The notes under the pieces are model-generated. The model was not told where the DNA came from. It worked only from the letters and a program-made list of their open reading frames with translations, and ran no database searches. From Lachnospiraceae bacterium (GTDB lineage Bacteria; Bacillota; Clostridia; Lachnospirales; Lachnospiraceae), in the NCBI GenBank assembly GCA_017416465.1, contig JAFQCK010000068.1, positions 33,293 through 97,292 of the forward strand: 64,000 nt of DNA. Direction: 5' to 3'. Of this stretch, positions 35,402 through 45,067 are shown piece by piece. The first letter of the stretch is position 1; each line of letters begins with the position of its first letter. A program made the translations under genes and the position numbers.

Positions 35402-36358
35402 ATGGGAAATTTATGTAATGACAATATAGTTACGGAATTTGAGCAATCTGTAATTAATACTGTAGGAGAAATAACTTCTAATTATAGAAAAAGTGAACTT
35501 ATATGTTTAAATAAAACAAAACATTTACCTAATAGAAGTGAAATAATTGGAATTATTAAGGATTTAAGAAAAATTATATTTCCGGGATATTTTGATGATT
35601 TTACATTAGGATATTCTTTTGCTGATTATTATGTAGGCAAGGAACTTGTGGATATTAAAGAAAGATTATTCAGACAGGTATTGCTTGCAATAAGCTATAA
35701 TAATAGTGAAGATATAACTATAGAAGAGCTTGAGAAAAAATCAGAAGAAATAAGTATCAATTTTATTAAAAAGCTTCCATATATTCAGGAAATGCTTCTT
35801 ATGGATGTGCAGGCAGGATTTGATGGTGACCCTGCTGCCAAGAGTAAGGAAGAAATTATATTTTCTTATCCGGGATTGTTTGCTATTTATGTATATAGAC
35901 TTGCACATGAGTTATATACGCAAAATGTTCCTTTTATTCCAAGAATTATGACAGAGTATGCTCATAATAAGACTGGTATTGATATTAATTCAGGCGCAAC
36001 TATAGGAAAATATTTCTTTATCGATCATGGTACAGGTGTGGTAATTGGTGAAACTACTATTATTGGAGACAATGTTAAGTTGTATCAGGGTGTAACTCTT
36101 GGTGCACTTTCAACTAGAAGTGGACAGCAGCTTAGAGAGGTTAAGAGACATCCGACTATAGAAGATAATGTAACCATATATTCAGGAGCTACTGTTTTAG
36201 GCGGTGAAACTGTGATAGGTAAAGGAACTGTCATAGGTGGTAATGCATTTATTACAGAATCAATTCCTGAAAATATGAAAGTTAGTGTTAATAATCCGGA
36301 ACTTAAGATTAAAGAAACTAAGAAACCGGATTCTAAAGATAATCCTTGGGAAATATAA
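35402..36358 (+). CDS. cysE: Serine O-acetyltransferase
   Basis: This enzyme makes O-acetylserine from serine and acetyl-CoA for cysteine synthesis. The 318-residue protein has an alpha-helical N-terminal domain and a left-handed beta-helix of hexapeptide repeats. The active-site segment is FIDHGTGVVIGET, followed by YQGVTLGALS and KRHPTIEDNV. It is the longer, SATase/EpsC-like form. AAGGAG precedes the ATG. No cysteine synthase gene is adjacent. The ABC exporter genes follow 54 bp later but probably belong to another unit. Confidence 0.93.
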   Translation: MGNLCNDNIVTEFEQSVINTVGEITSNYRKSELICLNKTKHLPNRSEIIGIIKDLRKIIFPGYFDDFTLGYSFADYYVGKELVDIKERLFRQVLLAISYNNSEDITIEELEKKSEEISINFIKKLPYIQEMLLMDVQAGFDGDPAAKSKEEIIFSYPGLFAIYVYRLAHELYTQNVPFIPRIMTEYAHNKTGIDINSGATIGKYFFIDHGTGVVIGETTIIGDNVKLYQGVTLGALSTRSGQQLREVKRHPTIEDNVTIYSGATVLGGETVIGKGTVIGGNAFITESIPENMKVSVNNPELKIKETKKPDSKDNPWEI

Positions 36359-36376
36359 GAAAGGAGTAATTCTTAA

Positions 36377-36403
36377 GTGATAAAAACACTTTGGGATTTA
36401 TAG
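36377..36403 (+). other. Possible leader mini-ORF before the ABC exporter
   Basis: A GTG with an AAGGAG ten bases upstream opens a frame of eight codons ending in TAG, 9 bp before the ABC exporter gene. The exporter ATG itself has no evident binding site. The mini-ORF may couple or regulate translation of the exporter, or may be chance. Confidence 0.35.
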
Positions 36404-36411
36404 TATTCTAA

Positions 36412-38181
36412 ATGAAATCGTTACTTAAATATTTAAATGGATATAAGAAAGAGTGTATTTTAAGTCCATTGTTTAAATTACTTGAGGTTGTATTTGAATT
36501 GCTTGTCCCACTTGTAATGGCTGCAATCATTGATATAGGTATTGGAAATGAGGATAAGAGCTTCATCATAAAAATGTGTATAGTCCTTGTTGTACTTGGT
36601 ATTGTTGGACTAATCAGTGCAATCACTGCTCAGTATTTTGCGGCAAAGGCGGCAGTTGGATTTTCTGCAAAATTAAGATATGCACTTTTTAAACATATTA
36701 ATACATTGTCATTTTCAGAGATTGATACACTTGGAACATCATCATTAATTACAAAGCTTACAAGTGATGTAAATCAGGTTCAAAATGGTGTAAATCTTGC
36801 TTTAAGACTTATTCTTCGTTCGCCTTTTGTTGTAGCAGGTGCAATGATTATGGCATTTACATTAAATGCAAAGGCGGCACTTGTATTTGTGGTTGTTATT
36901 CCGGTACTTTGCGTTGTTGTTTTTGCGATAATGTTTTACAGTATTCCGATGTATAAGAAGGTTCAGGCACAGCTTGATAAAGTTTTAAAAATTACAAGAG
37001 AAAACCTTACAGGTGTAAGAGTTATAAGGGCATTTAATAAAGAGCGGGATGAAATCGAAAGATACAACGAAACAAATGAAGAATTGACAAGTCTTCAGTT
37101 GTTTGTAGGAAGATTATCCGCGATTATGAATCCACTAACTTATATAATTATTAATCTTGGTATAGTTGCACTTATTTACTATGGTGGAATTAAAGTAAAT
37201 GCTGGTGCTATTTCTCAAGGTGAAGTTGTAGCGCTTGTTAATTATATGTCACAGATTCTCGTTGAAGTGGTTAAGCTTGCAAATCTTGTTATTTCTATTA
37301 ATAAAGCATTAGCTTGTGCAAACAGAATTGAAGCAGTATTTAATGTAGAACCATCAATTACAGATAAAGCAGAAGTGTTTATGCCAGAAAAGGATTCAGA
37401 ATATATTGTTGAATTTAACCATGTTAATTTAAGATATAAGGATGCAGGGGAAGATGCATTAACAGATATTGATTTTAAAGTTAAAAAAGGTGAAATTGTA
37501 GGAATTATTGGTGGAACTGGTTCAGGTAAATCTTCTGTAGTTAATATGATTCCAAGATTTTATGATGCGAGTGAGGGTGAAGTAAAGGTTAACGGTGTAA
37601 ATGTTAAAGATATGTCGGTTGAAAAGCTTCGTGATATGGTTGGAATAGTAATGCAAAAGGCAGTACTTTTTAAAGGTACTATCAGAGAAAATATGCGTTG
37701 GGGTAAAGGGGATGCAACTGATGAAGAGATTTATCGTGCATTAGACATTTCGCAGTCAAGAGAGTTTGTAGAACAAAAGGAAAATAAACTTGATGAAATG
37801 ATAGAGCAAGGCGGTAAAAATCTTTCGGGCGGTCAGAGGCAGAGACTTACAATCGCAAGAGCCATTGTTAAAAATCCGGACATTCTTATTCTTGATGACA
37901 GTGCATCAGCACTTGATTTTGCTACTGATGCAAAATTAAGAAAGGCAATAAGACAGATGGAAGGTGATACAACCGTATTTATTGTTTCTCAGAGAACTTC
38001 ATCAATTCAGCATGCTGATAAGATTGTTGTTTTGGAAGATGGAAATGTAGTAATGATTGGAACTCATAGTGAACTATTAGAAAAATGTGAGGAATATCAG
38101 GAAATTCACTATTCGCAGATAGAAAAAAATAAGACAGAAAATAATAAAATAGAAAATAGTAAGAAAGGGGGGAGTGTATAA
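36412..38181 (+). CDS. ABC exporter half-transporter with degenerate catalytic site
   Basis: The 589-residue protein has an exporter-type membrane domain of six segments and a C-terminal ATPase (Walker A GGTGSGKSS, signature LSGGQRQR). Its Walker B reads LILDD where the catalytic Glu is expected, and the switch His is replaced in the IVSQRTSS segment. This is the pattern of the degenerate subunit of heterodimeric exporters such as TM287/288 or BmrCD. The next gene overlaps by one base and encodes the canonical half. Likely substrates are drugs, lipids or peptides, but none can be named. Confidence 0.93.
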   Translation: MKSLLKYLNGYKKECILSPLFKLLEVVFELLVPLVMAAIIDIGIGNEDKSFIIKMCIVLVVLGIVGLISAITAQYFAAKAAVGFSAKLRYALFKHINTLSFSEIDTLGTSSLITKLTSDVNQVQNGVNLALRLILRSPFVVAGAMIMAFTLNAKAALVFVVVIPVLCVVVFAIMFYSIPMYKKVQAQLDKVLKITRENLTGVRVIRAFNKERDEIERYNETNEELTSLQLFVGRLSAIMNPLTYIIINLGIVALIYYGGIKVNAGAISQGEVVALVNYMSQILVEVVKLANLVISINKALACANRIEAVFNVEPSITDKAEVFMPEKDSEYIVEFNHVNLRYKDAGEDALTDIDFKVKKGEIVGIIGGTGSGKSSVVNMIPRFYDASEGEVKVNGVNVKDMSVEKLRDMVGIVMQKAVLFKGTIRENMRWGKGDATDEEIYRALDISQSREFVEQKENKLDEMIEQGGKNLSGGQRQRLTIARAIVKNPDILILDDSASALDFATDAKLRKAIRQMEGDTTVFIVSQRTSSIQHADKIVVLEDGNVVMIGTHSELLEKCEEYQEIHYSQIEKNKTENNKIENSKKGGSV

Positions 38182-39935
38182 TGGAAAAGAAGAGTCAGGC
38201 AGGAACAATTAAACAGGTATTAAAATATACAAAAAAATATTCTTTTTTTGTAGCGTGTTCGCTTATATTTGCGGCTATTTCAGTAGCTTTTACATTGTAT
38301 GTTCCGATTCTTACAGGTAGTGCAATTGATTTGATTGTGGGAAAGGGGAATGTGGATTTTGACAAAATATTTGATATTCTAAAAAAAGTAGGAATTATTG
38401 TGGTGATTACTGCAATAGTTCAATTTTTGATGAACCTTTGTAATAACAAGATAACATATGGTGTGGTTAAAGATATCAGAAAAGATGCATTTGAAAAACT
38501 TGAAAAATTGCCGCTTAAATATATTGATTCAAATGCTCATGGAGACATTGTAAGTAGAGTGATTGCTGATGTTGATACATTTGCAGAAGGCTTGCTTATG
38601 GGATTTTCGCAGTTATTTACAGGAGTTGTGACTATTGTTGGTACTTTGATTTTTATGCTAACTATTAATGTGAAAATCACTTTTGTTGTGGTACTAATTA
38701 CACCGATTTCATTGTTTGTTGCAAGTTTTATTGCAAAAAGAACTTATAATATGTTCAAATTGCAGTCGGAAACAAGGGGCGAGCAAACAGCCCTTATTAA
38801 TGAAATGATAGGAAATCAGAAGGTTGTTAAAGCATATGGACAGGAAGATGAGGTTATAGAAAAATTTGGCGAAATAAATGAAAGGCTTAGAAAGTGTTCA
38901 TTGAATGCTATTTTCTTTTCGTCAACTACAAATCCATCTACAAGATTTGTAAACAGTTTGGTATACACAGGAGTTGGAATAACAGGTGCATTTACTGCAA
39001 TTGCAGGAGGAATAACAGTCGGAGATTTATCCTGCTTTTTAAGTTATGCTAATCAGTATACAAAGCCATTTAATGAGATTTCAGGAGTAATTACAGAGCT
39101 TCAAAATGCTTTGGTATGTGCTTCGAGAATATTTGAGTTAATAAATGAAGAACCTCAGGTTGAAGACAAAGAAAATGCATTAGTTTTAAGTGATGCGAAG
39201 GGCAATATAGAATTAAATGATGTATATTTTTCATATGTACCCGAGCAAAAGCTTATAAGAGATTTTAATCTTTCAGTCGAACCGGGACAAAGGGTTGCTA
39301 TTGTTGGTCCGACCGGTTGTGGTAAATCGACAGTTATTAATCTTTTGATGAGATTTTATGATGTGAATAAAGGTAGTATAAAGGTCGATGGTACTGATTT
39401 AAGAGATATTACAAGAGGCAGTCTAAGGTCATCTTATGGAATGGTACTTCAAGAAACTTGGTTAAAAGAAGGAACAATTAGGGAAAATCTTCTTATGGGA
39501 AAACCTGATGCAACTGAAGAAGAAATGATAAAGGCTGCAAAAGCGTCACATGCTCATAGTTTTATTAAGCGACTTAAAGATGGTTATGATACTTATATTA
39601 CAGAAGATGGTGGAAGTTTATCGCAAGGTCAGAAACAGTTACTTTGTATAGCAAGGGTAATGCTTTGTTTACCTCCTATGCTTATTCTTGATGAGGCTAC
39701 GTCTTCTATTGATACAAGAACAGAGATAAAGATTCAGAGCGCATTTTCAAAGATGATGAAGGGCAGAACAAGTTTTATCGTAGCTCACAGATTATCAACA
39801 ATAAAAGAGGCAGATATTATTTTGGTAATGAAAGATGGAAATATAATCGAGCAGGGAAATCATGAATCACTTTTAAGTAAAAATGGATTTTACGCTAATT
39901 TATATAATAGTCAGTTTGATACTGCAGGGGCATAA
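38181..39935 (+). CDS. ABC exporter half-transporter, canonical ATPase partner
   Basis: The 584-residue protein has six membrane segments and an ATPase with Walker A GPTGCGKST, Walker B LILDEATSS and an intact switch His (VAHRLST). Its signature is LSQGQKQ instead of LSGGQ. That fits the heterodimer: its degenerate signature faces the degenerate Walker site of the partner, and the partner's good LSGGQ faces this intact site. Start and stop codons of the two genes overlap (TAATG), so equal synthesis by coupling is expected. No MarR- or TetR-type regulator lies beside them. Confidence 0.94.
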   Translation: MEKKSQAGTIKQVLKYTKKYSFFVACSLIFAAISVAFTLYVPILTGSAIDLIVGKGNVDFDKIFDILKKVGIIVVITAIVQFLMNLCNNKITYGVVKDIRKDAFEKLEKLPLKYIDSNAHGDIVSRVIADVDTFAEGLLMGFSQLFTGVVTIVGTLIFMLTINVKITFVVVLITPISLFVASFIAKRTYNMFKLQSETRGEQTALINEMIGNQKVVKAYGQEDEVIEKFGEINERLRKCSLNAIFFSSTTNPSTRFVNSLVYTGVGITGAFTAIAGGITVGDLSCFLSYANQYTKPFNEISGVITELQNALVCASRIFELINEEPQVEDKENALVLSDAKGNIELNDVYFSYVPEQKLIRDFNLSVEPGQRVAIVGPTGCGKSTVINLLMRFYDVNKGSIKVDGTDLRDITRGSLRSSYGMVLQETWLKEGTIRENLLMGKPDATEEEMIKAAKASHAHSFIKRLKDGYDTYITEDGGSLSQGQKQLLCIARVMLCLPPMLILDEATSSIDTRTEIKIQSAFSKMMKGRTSFIVAHRLSTIKEADIILVMKDGNIIEQGNHESLLSKNGFYANLYNSQFDTAGA

Positions 39936-39963
39936 AATATTTGTTTAAATATATCTTATATAT

Positions 39964-40101
39964 GTTGTACTAATTAGCAAACCATTACAGGTACGCTTTC
40001 GCTGCATGAGTCTCGTAGCAGTACGTAAGGTGCCAAAATACGGCACCTTACGTACTGACGGACTCATAAGCACCTGTGTATGGTTTGTTAATTAGTACAA
40101 C
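39964..40101. repeat. Large cruciform-like element behind the ABC exporter
   Basis: Outer 22-bp arms (beginning GTTGTACTAATTA) match at 21 of 22 positions. Inside lie shorter paired segments (CAGGT, TGAGTC) and a perfect 16-bp stem (CAGTACGTAAGGTGCC and complement) with a 7-nt loop. The whole 138 bp folds back on itself as one long interrupted hairpin. No gene is supported in it. It might end exporter transcription, but no T-run follows the stem. Confidence 0.8.
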
Positions 40102-40165
40102 TTTGTATAAAAATGAAAATATTAAACAAATATTTTAAAGTGTAGAATAAAGGAAATGAAATAAA

Positions 40166-41146
40166 ATGGATAATTTAGTTTATAGTCTTAATGCAACTAT
40201 GCCTGTATTTTTGGTTATGGTTGTAGGTTACATATTAAAGCAAATGGGGATGTTTACTGAGGAGTTTTTAAAGGTTGCGAATAAGTTTAATTTTAATATT
40301 ACTTTGCCGGCACTGCTTCTTATCAATATGCTTGAGTGTGATATCAAAAGTACTTTTGACGGTAAGTATGTGTTGTATTGTGCAACGGTTACGCTTGTAT
40401 GTATTATGACAACTTGGTTTTTAGCAAGGCTTTTATTAAAGGATAAATCAATAGTTGGCGAGTTTGTACAAGGGGCATATAGAGGTAGTGCAGCAATTCT
40501 TGGAATTGCTTTAATGACTAATATAAGTGGTAATGCAGATATGGCGCCACTTATGATATTAGGTTCTGTTCCGATTTACAATATATTTGCAGTAATTGTG
40601 CTTACTTTTGAAGCACCTGAGATTTCTTCAACTGAATCAAATGGAAATCAAGATAATGAAAATGATAAAACTAAAAAGATTAAAAAAGCTTTTATAGGGA
40701 TTTGTAAAAATCCGATTATTTTAAGTATTTTAGGTGGAATGTTGTTATCCTACTTAAGGTTTGAACTTCCAACTATTCCATATAAGGTGGTAGATAGTAT
40801 TGGAAGTATGACAACACCTTTAGCACTTATTATTATTGGTGCAGGATTTGAGGGAAGAAAAGCTGTTAAAAAGATTGCACCTGCAATTGCTGCGACTATG
40901 ATAAAGCTTGTTATACAACCGGCGATATTTTTGCCGGTTGCAATTATGTTTAACTTTGGACCTGAGAAGATTGTGGCTGCACTTATAATGCTTGGTGCGC
41001 CTACAACAGCTACAAGTTATATAATGTCTAAAAATATGGGTCATGAGGGAGTGCTATCGTCAAGTATAATTGTTTTAACAACACTTTTATCTGCATTTAC
41101 AATAACTACGTGGATATTTGTACTTAGAAGTATGGGATATATATAA
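40166..41146 (+). CDS. Auxin efflux carrier (AEC) family transporter
   Basis: The 326-residue protein has about ten hydrophobic segments in two halves separated by a charged loop of about 25 residues. It also has the GAxFEGRKA and LGAPTTATSYIMS segments typical of bacterial AEC/malonate-permease type carriers. These move organic anions such as malate, malonate or amino-acid derivatives. The substrate is not deducible. The gene appears to stand alone between the cruciform element and the Uma2-like gene. Confidence 0.87.
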   Translation: MDNLVYSLNATMPVFLVMVVGYILKQMGMFTEEFLKVANKFNFNITLPALLLINMLECDIKSTFDGKYVLYCATVTLVCIMTTWFLARLLLKDKSIVGEFVQGAYRGSAAILGIALMTNISGNADMAPLMILGSVPIYNIFAVIVLTFEAPEISSTESNGNQDNENDKTKKIKKAFIGICKNPIILSILGGMLLSYLRFELPTIPYKVVDSIGSMTTPLALIIIGAGFEGRKAVKKIAPAIAATMIKLVIQPAIFLPVAIMFNFGPEKIVAALIMLGAPTTATSYIMSKNMGHEGVLSSSIIVLTTLLSAFTITTWIFVLRSMGYI

Positions 41147-41237
41147 AATAGGTATTATTTATTGTAAAAAATATAATTATCTGATAAATTATTATTAAGA
41201 TATTAGTGTGTAAAATAAATGAAGGGAAGTGGAGATT

Positions 41238-41798
41238 ATGCTAGCATTACAGTCACAGTTAGAGAGTGTTACTTTAAAACAGTATGAAGAACTACCTGAT
41301 GATATAAGAGCGGAGGTTTTTGAGGGGCAGATTTTTTATATGTCAAGTCCGTCACAAAATTACCAAATGATTTCTATGGAATTATCAACTGTAATTAACA
41401 GTTATATTAAGAGTAAGAAAGGGGATTGCAGAGTATTTCATGCTCCGTTTGATGTGAAATTGGATGATACTCCTCTTACTATTGTACAACCTGATATTAT
41501 GATTGTTTGTGATAAGGATAAGCTTGATGGTAAACGTTGTAATGGTGCGCCGGATTTTATTATAGAGATTGTTTCTTCAGGAAATCCATCAGATGATTAT
41601 ATTAAAAAGTTATATTATTATAAGAATTATGGCGTTCGTGAATATTGGATTGTCGACCCGATTAGAAAAATTATCACAGTTAATTATTTTGAAGAAAATC
41701 GTATAAATGTACAGTATGATTTCTGGTCAATAATTAAAGTTAATATTTATGAGGATTTATATATTGATTTTTCAAGTGTTATGGAAATGTTAGATTAG
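41238..41798 (+). CDS. Uma2-family protein (PD-(D/E)xK nuclease-like)
   Basis: The 186-residue protein matches the Uma2/DUF820 fold. An early DIRAEVFEGQIFYMS segment is followed by the core VQPDIMIVC, then APDFIIEIVS with the presumed active-site residues, and the YYKNYGVREYWIVDP segment. Uma2 proteins have a restriction-endonuclease-like fold; most are uncharacterised and often occur in many copies in some bacteria. The ATG at 41238 has GGAG close upstream. It is a single gene between a carrier and the pyr operon, with no toxin, transposase or partner beside it. Confidence 0.87.
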   Translation: MLALQSQLESVTLKQYEELPDDIRAEVFEGQIFYMSSPSQNYQMISMELSTVINSYIKSKKGDCRVFHAPFDVKLDDTPLTIVQPDIMIVCDKDKLDGKRCNGAPDFIIEIVSSGNPSDDYIKKLYYYKNYGVREYWIVDPIRKIITVNYFEENRINVQYDFWSIIKVNIYEDLYIDFSSVMEMLD

Positions 41799-41808
41799 TA
41801 TTATGTTT

Positions 41809-41837
41809 TTGACACTGTTATATTCTTAAGGTATAAT
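41809..41837 (+). promoter_or_regulatory. Perfect consensus promoter of the pyr operon
   Basis: TTGACA, a 17-bp spacer and TATAAT, an exact SigA consensus, lie 46 bp before pyrC. The leader is too short for a PyrR-type attenuator. Confidence 0.85.
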
Positions 41838-41883
41838 AACCGAAGGGTAAAAAGTTGTGGAATGGAGGCAGAATTTAATAAAT

Positions 41884-43173
41884 ATGAGTGAAATATTGAT
41901 TAAAGGTGGAAGGGTTATTGACCCTGCTACTAAAATGGATGAAATTAAAGATGTCCTTATTAAAGATGATAAAGTATTAAAAATTGATAAAGATATTAAT
42001 AAAGACGAAATTAGTTTGGATTGTCAGGTGATTGATGCAAAAGGTTCATTTGTAATGCCGGGATTTATTGATTTGCATGTACATTTAAGAGACCCCGGAT
42101 TTACTTATAAGGAAACCATTACTACAGGTGCAAATGCAGCGGCAAGAGGTGGTGTTACTACAATTTGTCCAATGCCTAATACAAAGCCTTCTACTGATAA
42201 TCCGCAAATTGTTAAGGAAATTGTAGACAGAGCTAAGAGTGAGGCGTGTGTAAATGTTCTTCCTGTAGGTGCAGTAACCATAGGTCAGATTGGAAAAGAA
42301 GTTACTGATATTAAAGGTATGGTTGAGAGTGGAATCTGTGCGATTAGTGAAGATGGAAAATCTGTTATGGATTCTAATGTCTACAGAGAAGCGATGAAAA
42401 TAGCAAAGGAATGTGGCATTCCTGTAATGGCGCACTGTGAAGATATTAATCTTGTTGCAGGCGGTGTTATGAATTTGGATGATAATGCTAAAAAGCTTGG
42501 TCTCAAAGGAATAAGTAACGCAGTTGAAGATATTATAACCGCAAGAGATATTTTACTTGCTAAAGAGACTGGTGTTACACTTCATTTATGTCATTGCTCT
42601 ACAAAGGACAGTGTAAGAATGATAAAGGAAGCTAAAGAAGACGGATTGCCTGTCACCGGTGAAGTATGTCCACATCATTTTATTTTATCAACTAAGGATA
42701 TTCCTTGTGATGATGCTAATTATAAGATGAACCCTCCACTTAGAAGTGAGGAAGATGTTATTGCACTTAAGGAAGGTCTTAGAGACGGAATTATGGATGT
42801 GATTTCAACAGATCATGCACCACATAGTGAAGAAGAGAAATCAAGAGGATTTGAAAAGGCACCGTTTGGAATAGTTGGACTTGAGACGTCTGCCTCTCTT
42901 ACTTATACAGAATTGGTTTTAGGTGGATATTTAACACCTATGCAGATGGCTGAAAAGATGAGCTATAATCCTGCAAAGGTTCTTGGAATAGATAAAGGTA
43001 CTATCAAAGAAGGAAGTATTGCGGATGTGGTAATATTTAATCCTGAGATTGAATATGTGATTAACCCGAATGATTTTGTTTCGATGGGTAAGAATACACC
43101 ATTTACAGGAAAGAAAGTTACAGGAAAAGTTGTATGTACAATCTGTGGTGGTAAAGTTGTATATAAAGATTAA
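41884..43173 (+). CDS. pyrC: Dihydroorotase
   Basis: PyrC closes carbamoyl aspartate to dihydroorotate in pyrimidine synthesis. The protein (about 430 residues) is a class I dihydroorotase with the metal motif GFIDLHVHLRDPG near the N-terminus, further ligands in AHCED and HLCHCST, and the late DHAPH motif. The ATG at 41884 starts the conserved EILIKGG strand; an in-frame GTG 27 bases upstream is the alternative. It opens a pyr cluster containing pyrF, pyrK, pyrD and pyrE; pyrB and carAB are not in the window. Confidence 0.96.
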   Translation: MSEILIKGGRVIDPATKMDEIKDVLIKDDKVLKIDKDINKDEISLDCQVIDAKGSFVMPGFIDLHVHLRDPGFTYKETITTGANAAARGGVTTICPMPNTKPSTDNPQIVKEIVDRAKSEACVNVLPVGAVTIGQIGKEVTDIKGMVESGICAISEDGKSVMDSNVYREAMKIAKECGIPVMAHCEDINLVAGGVMNLDDNAKKLGLKGISNAVEDIITARDILLAKETGVTLHLCHCSTKDSVRMIKEAKEDGLPVTGEVCPHHFILSTKDIPCDDANYKMNPPLRSEEDVIALKEGLRDGIMDVISTDHAPHSEEEKSRGFEKAPFGIVGLETSASLTYTELVLGGYLTPMQMAEKMSYNPAKVLGIDKGTIKEGSIADVVIFNPEIEYVINPNDFVSMGKNTPFTGKKVTGKVVCTICGGKVVYKD

Positions 43174-43285
43174 TTTCTTTGATAAAATTATGATTTCTTT
43201 GAGTTAAAAGAAAATAGTTTTTAAAATTATAAATTAATAATGGTAATTAAAAATATAATAAGTTCAAAACCGGAAAGGAATAATT

Positions 43286-44203
43286 ATGATTAACAAACTT
43301 GTATCAAAAATTAAAAAATTAAATGCACCAATAGTAGTAGGTCTTGACCCAATGCTTAACTATGTACCTGAGCATATTCAGAAAAAAGCTTATGAAGAGT
43401 ATGGTGAAACATTAAAAGGAGCAGCAGAGGCTATCTGGCAGTTCAATAAAGGAATTATTGATGCTACTTATGACCTTATCCCTGCTGTTAAGCCACAGAT
43501 TGCTATGTATGAGCAGTTTGGTATTGAAGGAATGGAAGCATTTAAGAAAACTGTTGATTATGCAAAATCTAAAGATATTGTTGTAATCGGAGATATCAAA
43601 AGAGGTGATATCGGTTCTACATCAGCAGCTTATGCCGTTGGACATGTTGGTAAGGTAAAAGTAGGAAATACTCTTATAACACCATTTGATGAGGATTTTG
43701 TTACAGTTAATCCATATCTTGGAAGTGATGGTGTAAATCCATTTATAGATGTTTGTAAAGAAAATGATAAGGGTATATTTGTACTTGTTAAGACATCTAA
43801 TCCATCAAGTGGAGAGTTCCAGGACAGATTAATTGATGGAAGACCATTATATGAATATGTTGGTGAACAGGTTGCTAAATGGGGCGAATCTCATATGGGT
43901 GACGAATACAGTTACGTTGGAGCTGTTGTTGGTGCAACATATCCTGAGATGGGTAAAATATTAAGAAAAATTATGCCAAAGACATATATTTTAGTGCCTG
44001 GTTACGGTGCACAGGGTGGAAAGGCAAAAGACCTTGCACCATACTTTAACGAAGATGGCTTAGGAGCAATTGTTAATTCATCAAGAGGAATTATTGCTGC
44101 ATATAAGCAGGAAGAATATGCTAAGTTTGGTGAGCTTAATTATGCAGATGCTTCAAGAGCAGCAGTTGAGTTTATGATTAAAGACATTACAGAAAATATT
44201 TAA
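43286..44203 (+). CDS. pyrF: Orotidine 5'-phosphate decarboxylase (type 2)
   Basis: PyrF makes UMP from OMP, the last step of the pathway. At 305 residues it belongs to the longer subfamily 2, with the catalytic Lys/Asp array in VIGDIKRGDIGST, an early VVGLDPML strand and a late VPGYGAQGG phosphate-binding loop. CCGGAAAGGAA lies upstream of the ATG. The 112-bp gap behind pyrC has no terminator, so co-transcription is expected. Confidence 0.95.
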   Translation: MINKLVSKIKKLNAPIVVGLDPMLNYVPEHIQKKAYEEYGETLKGAAEAIWQFNKGIIDATYDLIPAVKPQIAMYEQFGIEGMEAFKKTVDYAKSKDIVVIGDIKRGDIGSTSAAYAVGHVGKVKVGNTLITPFDEDFVTVNPYLGSDGVNPFIDVCKENDKGIFVLVKTSNPSSGEFQDRLIDGRPLYEYVGEQVAKWGESHMGDEYSYVGAVVGATYPEMGKILRKIMPKTYILVPGYGAQGGKAKDLAPYFNEDGLGAIVNSSRGIIAAYKQEEYAKFGELNYADASRAAVEFMIKDITENI

Positions 44204-44261
44204 TTAGTATATTCTGCACAAAAAAATTAAAATGATATAATTTTAATGAAAGAAGGAAGTG

Positions 44262-45056
44262 ATGGCAGTGAGTCAGATTAATAATGAACATATAATTGAA
44301 CAGGCATCTGTTATAAGTCAGGAAATGCTTGCATCTGATATTTACAGTATGTGGATTAAAACGAATATGGCAGATAATGCTAAGGCGGGACAGTTTATCG
44401 CATTGTATTCTAAAAATGGAGCAACTCTTCTTCCAAGACCTATTAGTATTTGTGAAATAGATAAAGAAAATAAATCACTTAGAATTGTTTACAGGGTTGT
44501 TGGAAAAGGTACAGATGAATTTTCTAAGATGAGTGCAGGGGACGCAGTGAAGATACTTGGACCTTTAGGAAATGGATATACTCTTAAGGATAAGACTGCA
44601 ATTTTGGCAGCAGGCGGGATTGGAGTTCCACCTATCGTTGAACTTGCAAAAGAACTTAAAGAAAAATATGATTGTAAAATTAATATTGTAGTAGGTTACA
44701 GGACAGAATTATTCCTTTTAGAAGAACTTAAAAAATATGGCGAAGTATTTATTTCAACAGAAGACGGTTCTGCAGGTACAAAAGGAAATATTATAGATGC
44801 TATCAATGAGAATAATGTTGATGGTGATATAATATATGCTTGCGGTCCGATGCCTATGTTAAGAGCTGTTAAGAAACTTGCACTTGATAAAGATATTGAG
44901 GCACAGATTTCATTGGAAGAAAGAATGGCTTGTGGAATTGGAGCATGTCTTGGTTGTGTATGTAAGACAAAAGAAAAAGATGAGCACAGTAATGTTAATA
45001 ATGCGAGAATCTGTACAGACGGACCGGTATTTGAAGCAAGAGATGTAGAGATATAG
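44262..45056 (+). CDS. pyrK: Dihydroorotate dehydrogenase electron-transfer subunit
   Basis: PyrK carries FAD and a 2Fe-2S cluster and passes electrons from dihydroorotate via PyrD to NAD+. The 264-residue protein has an FAD-binding beta barrel (LPRPISICE), an NAD-binding half (AAGGIGVPP) and a C-terminal cluster motif in which Cys residues follow the pattern ACGIGAC-LGC-C and a final RIC. The ATG at 44262 follows AGAAGGAAG. A multi-hairpin element separates it from pyrD, its obligate partner. Confidence 0.95.
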   Translation: MAVSQINNEHIIEQASVISQEMLASDIYSMWIKTNMADNAKAGQFIALYSKNGATLLPRPISICEIDKENKSLRIVYRVVGKGTDEFSKMSAGDAVKILGPLGNGYTLKDKTAILAAGGIGVPPIVELAKELKEKYDCKINIVVGYRTELFLLEELKKYGEVFISTEDGSAGTKGNIIDAINENNVDGDIIYACGPMPMLRAVKKLALDKDIEAQISLEERMACGIGACLGCVCKTKEKDEHSNVNNARICTDGPVFEARDVEI

Positions 45057-45067
45057 TTTTTTGTTAA

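Noticed and set aside
41838-41884. PyrR attenuator before pyrC
   Set aside because: The leader is under 50 bases and contains no antiterminator/terminator pair.
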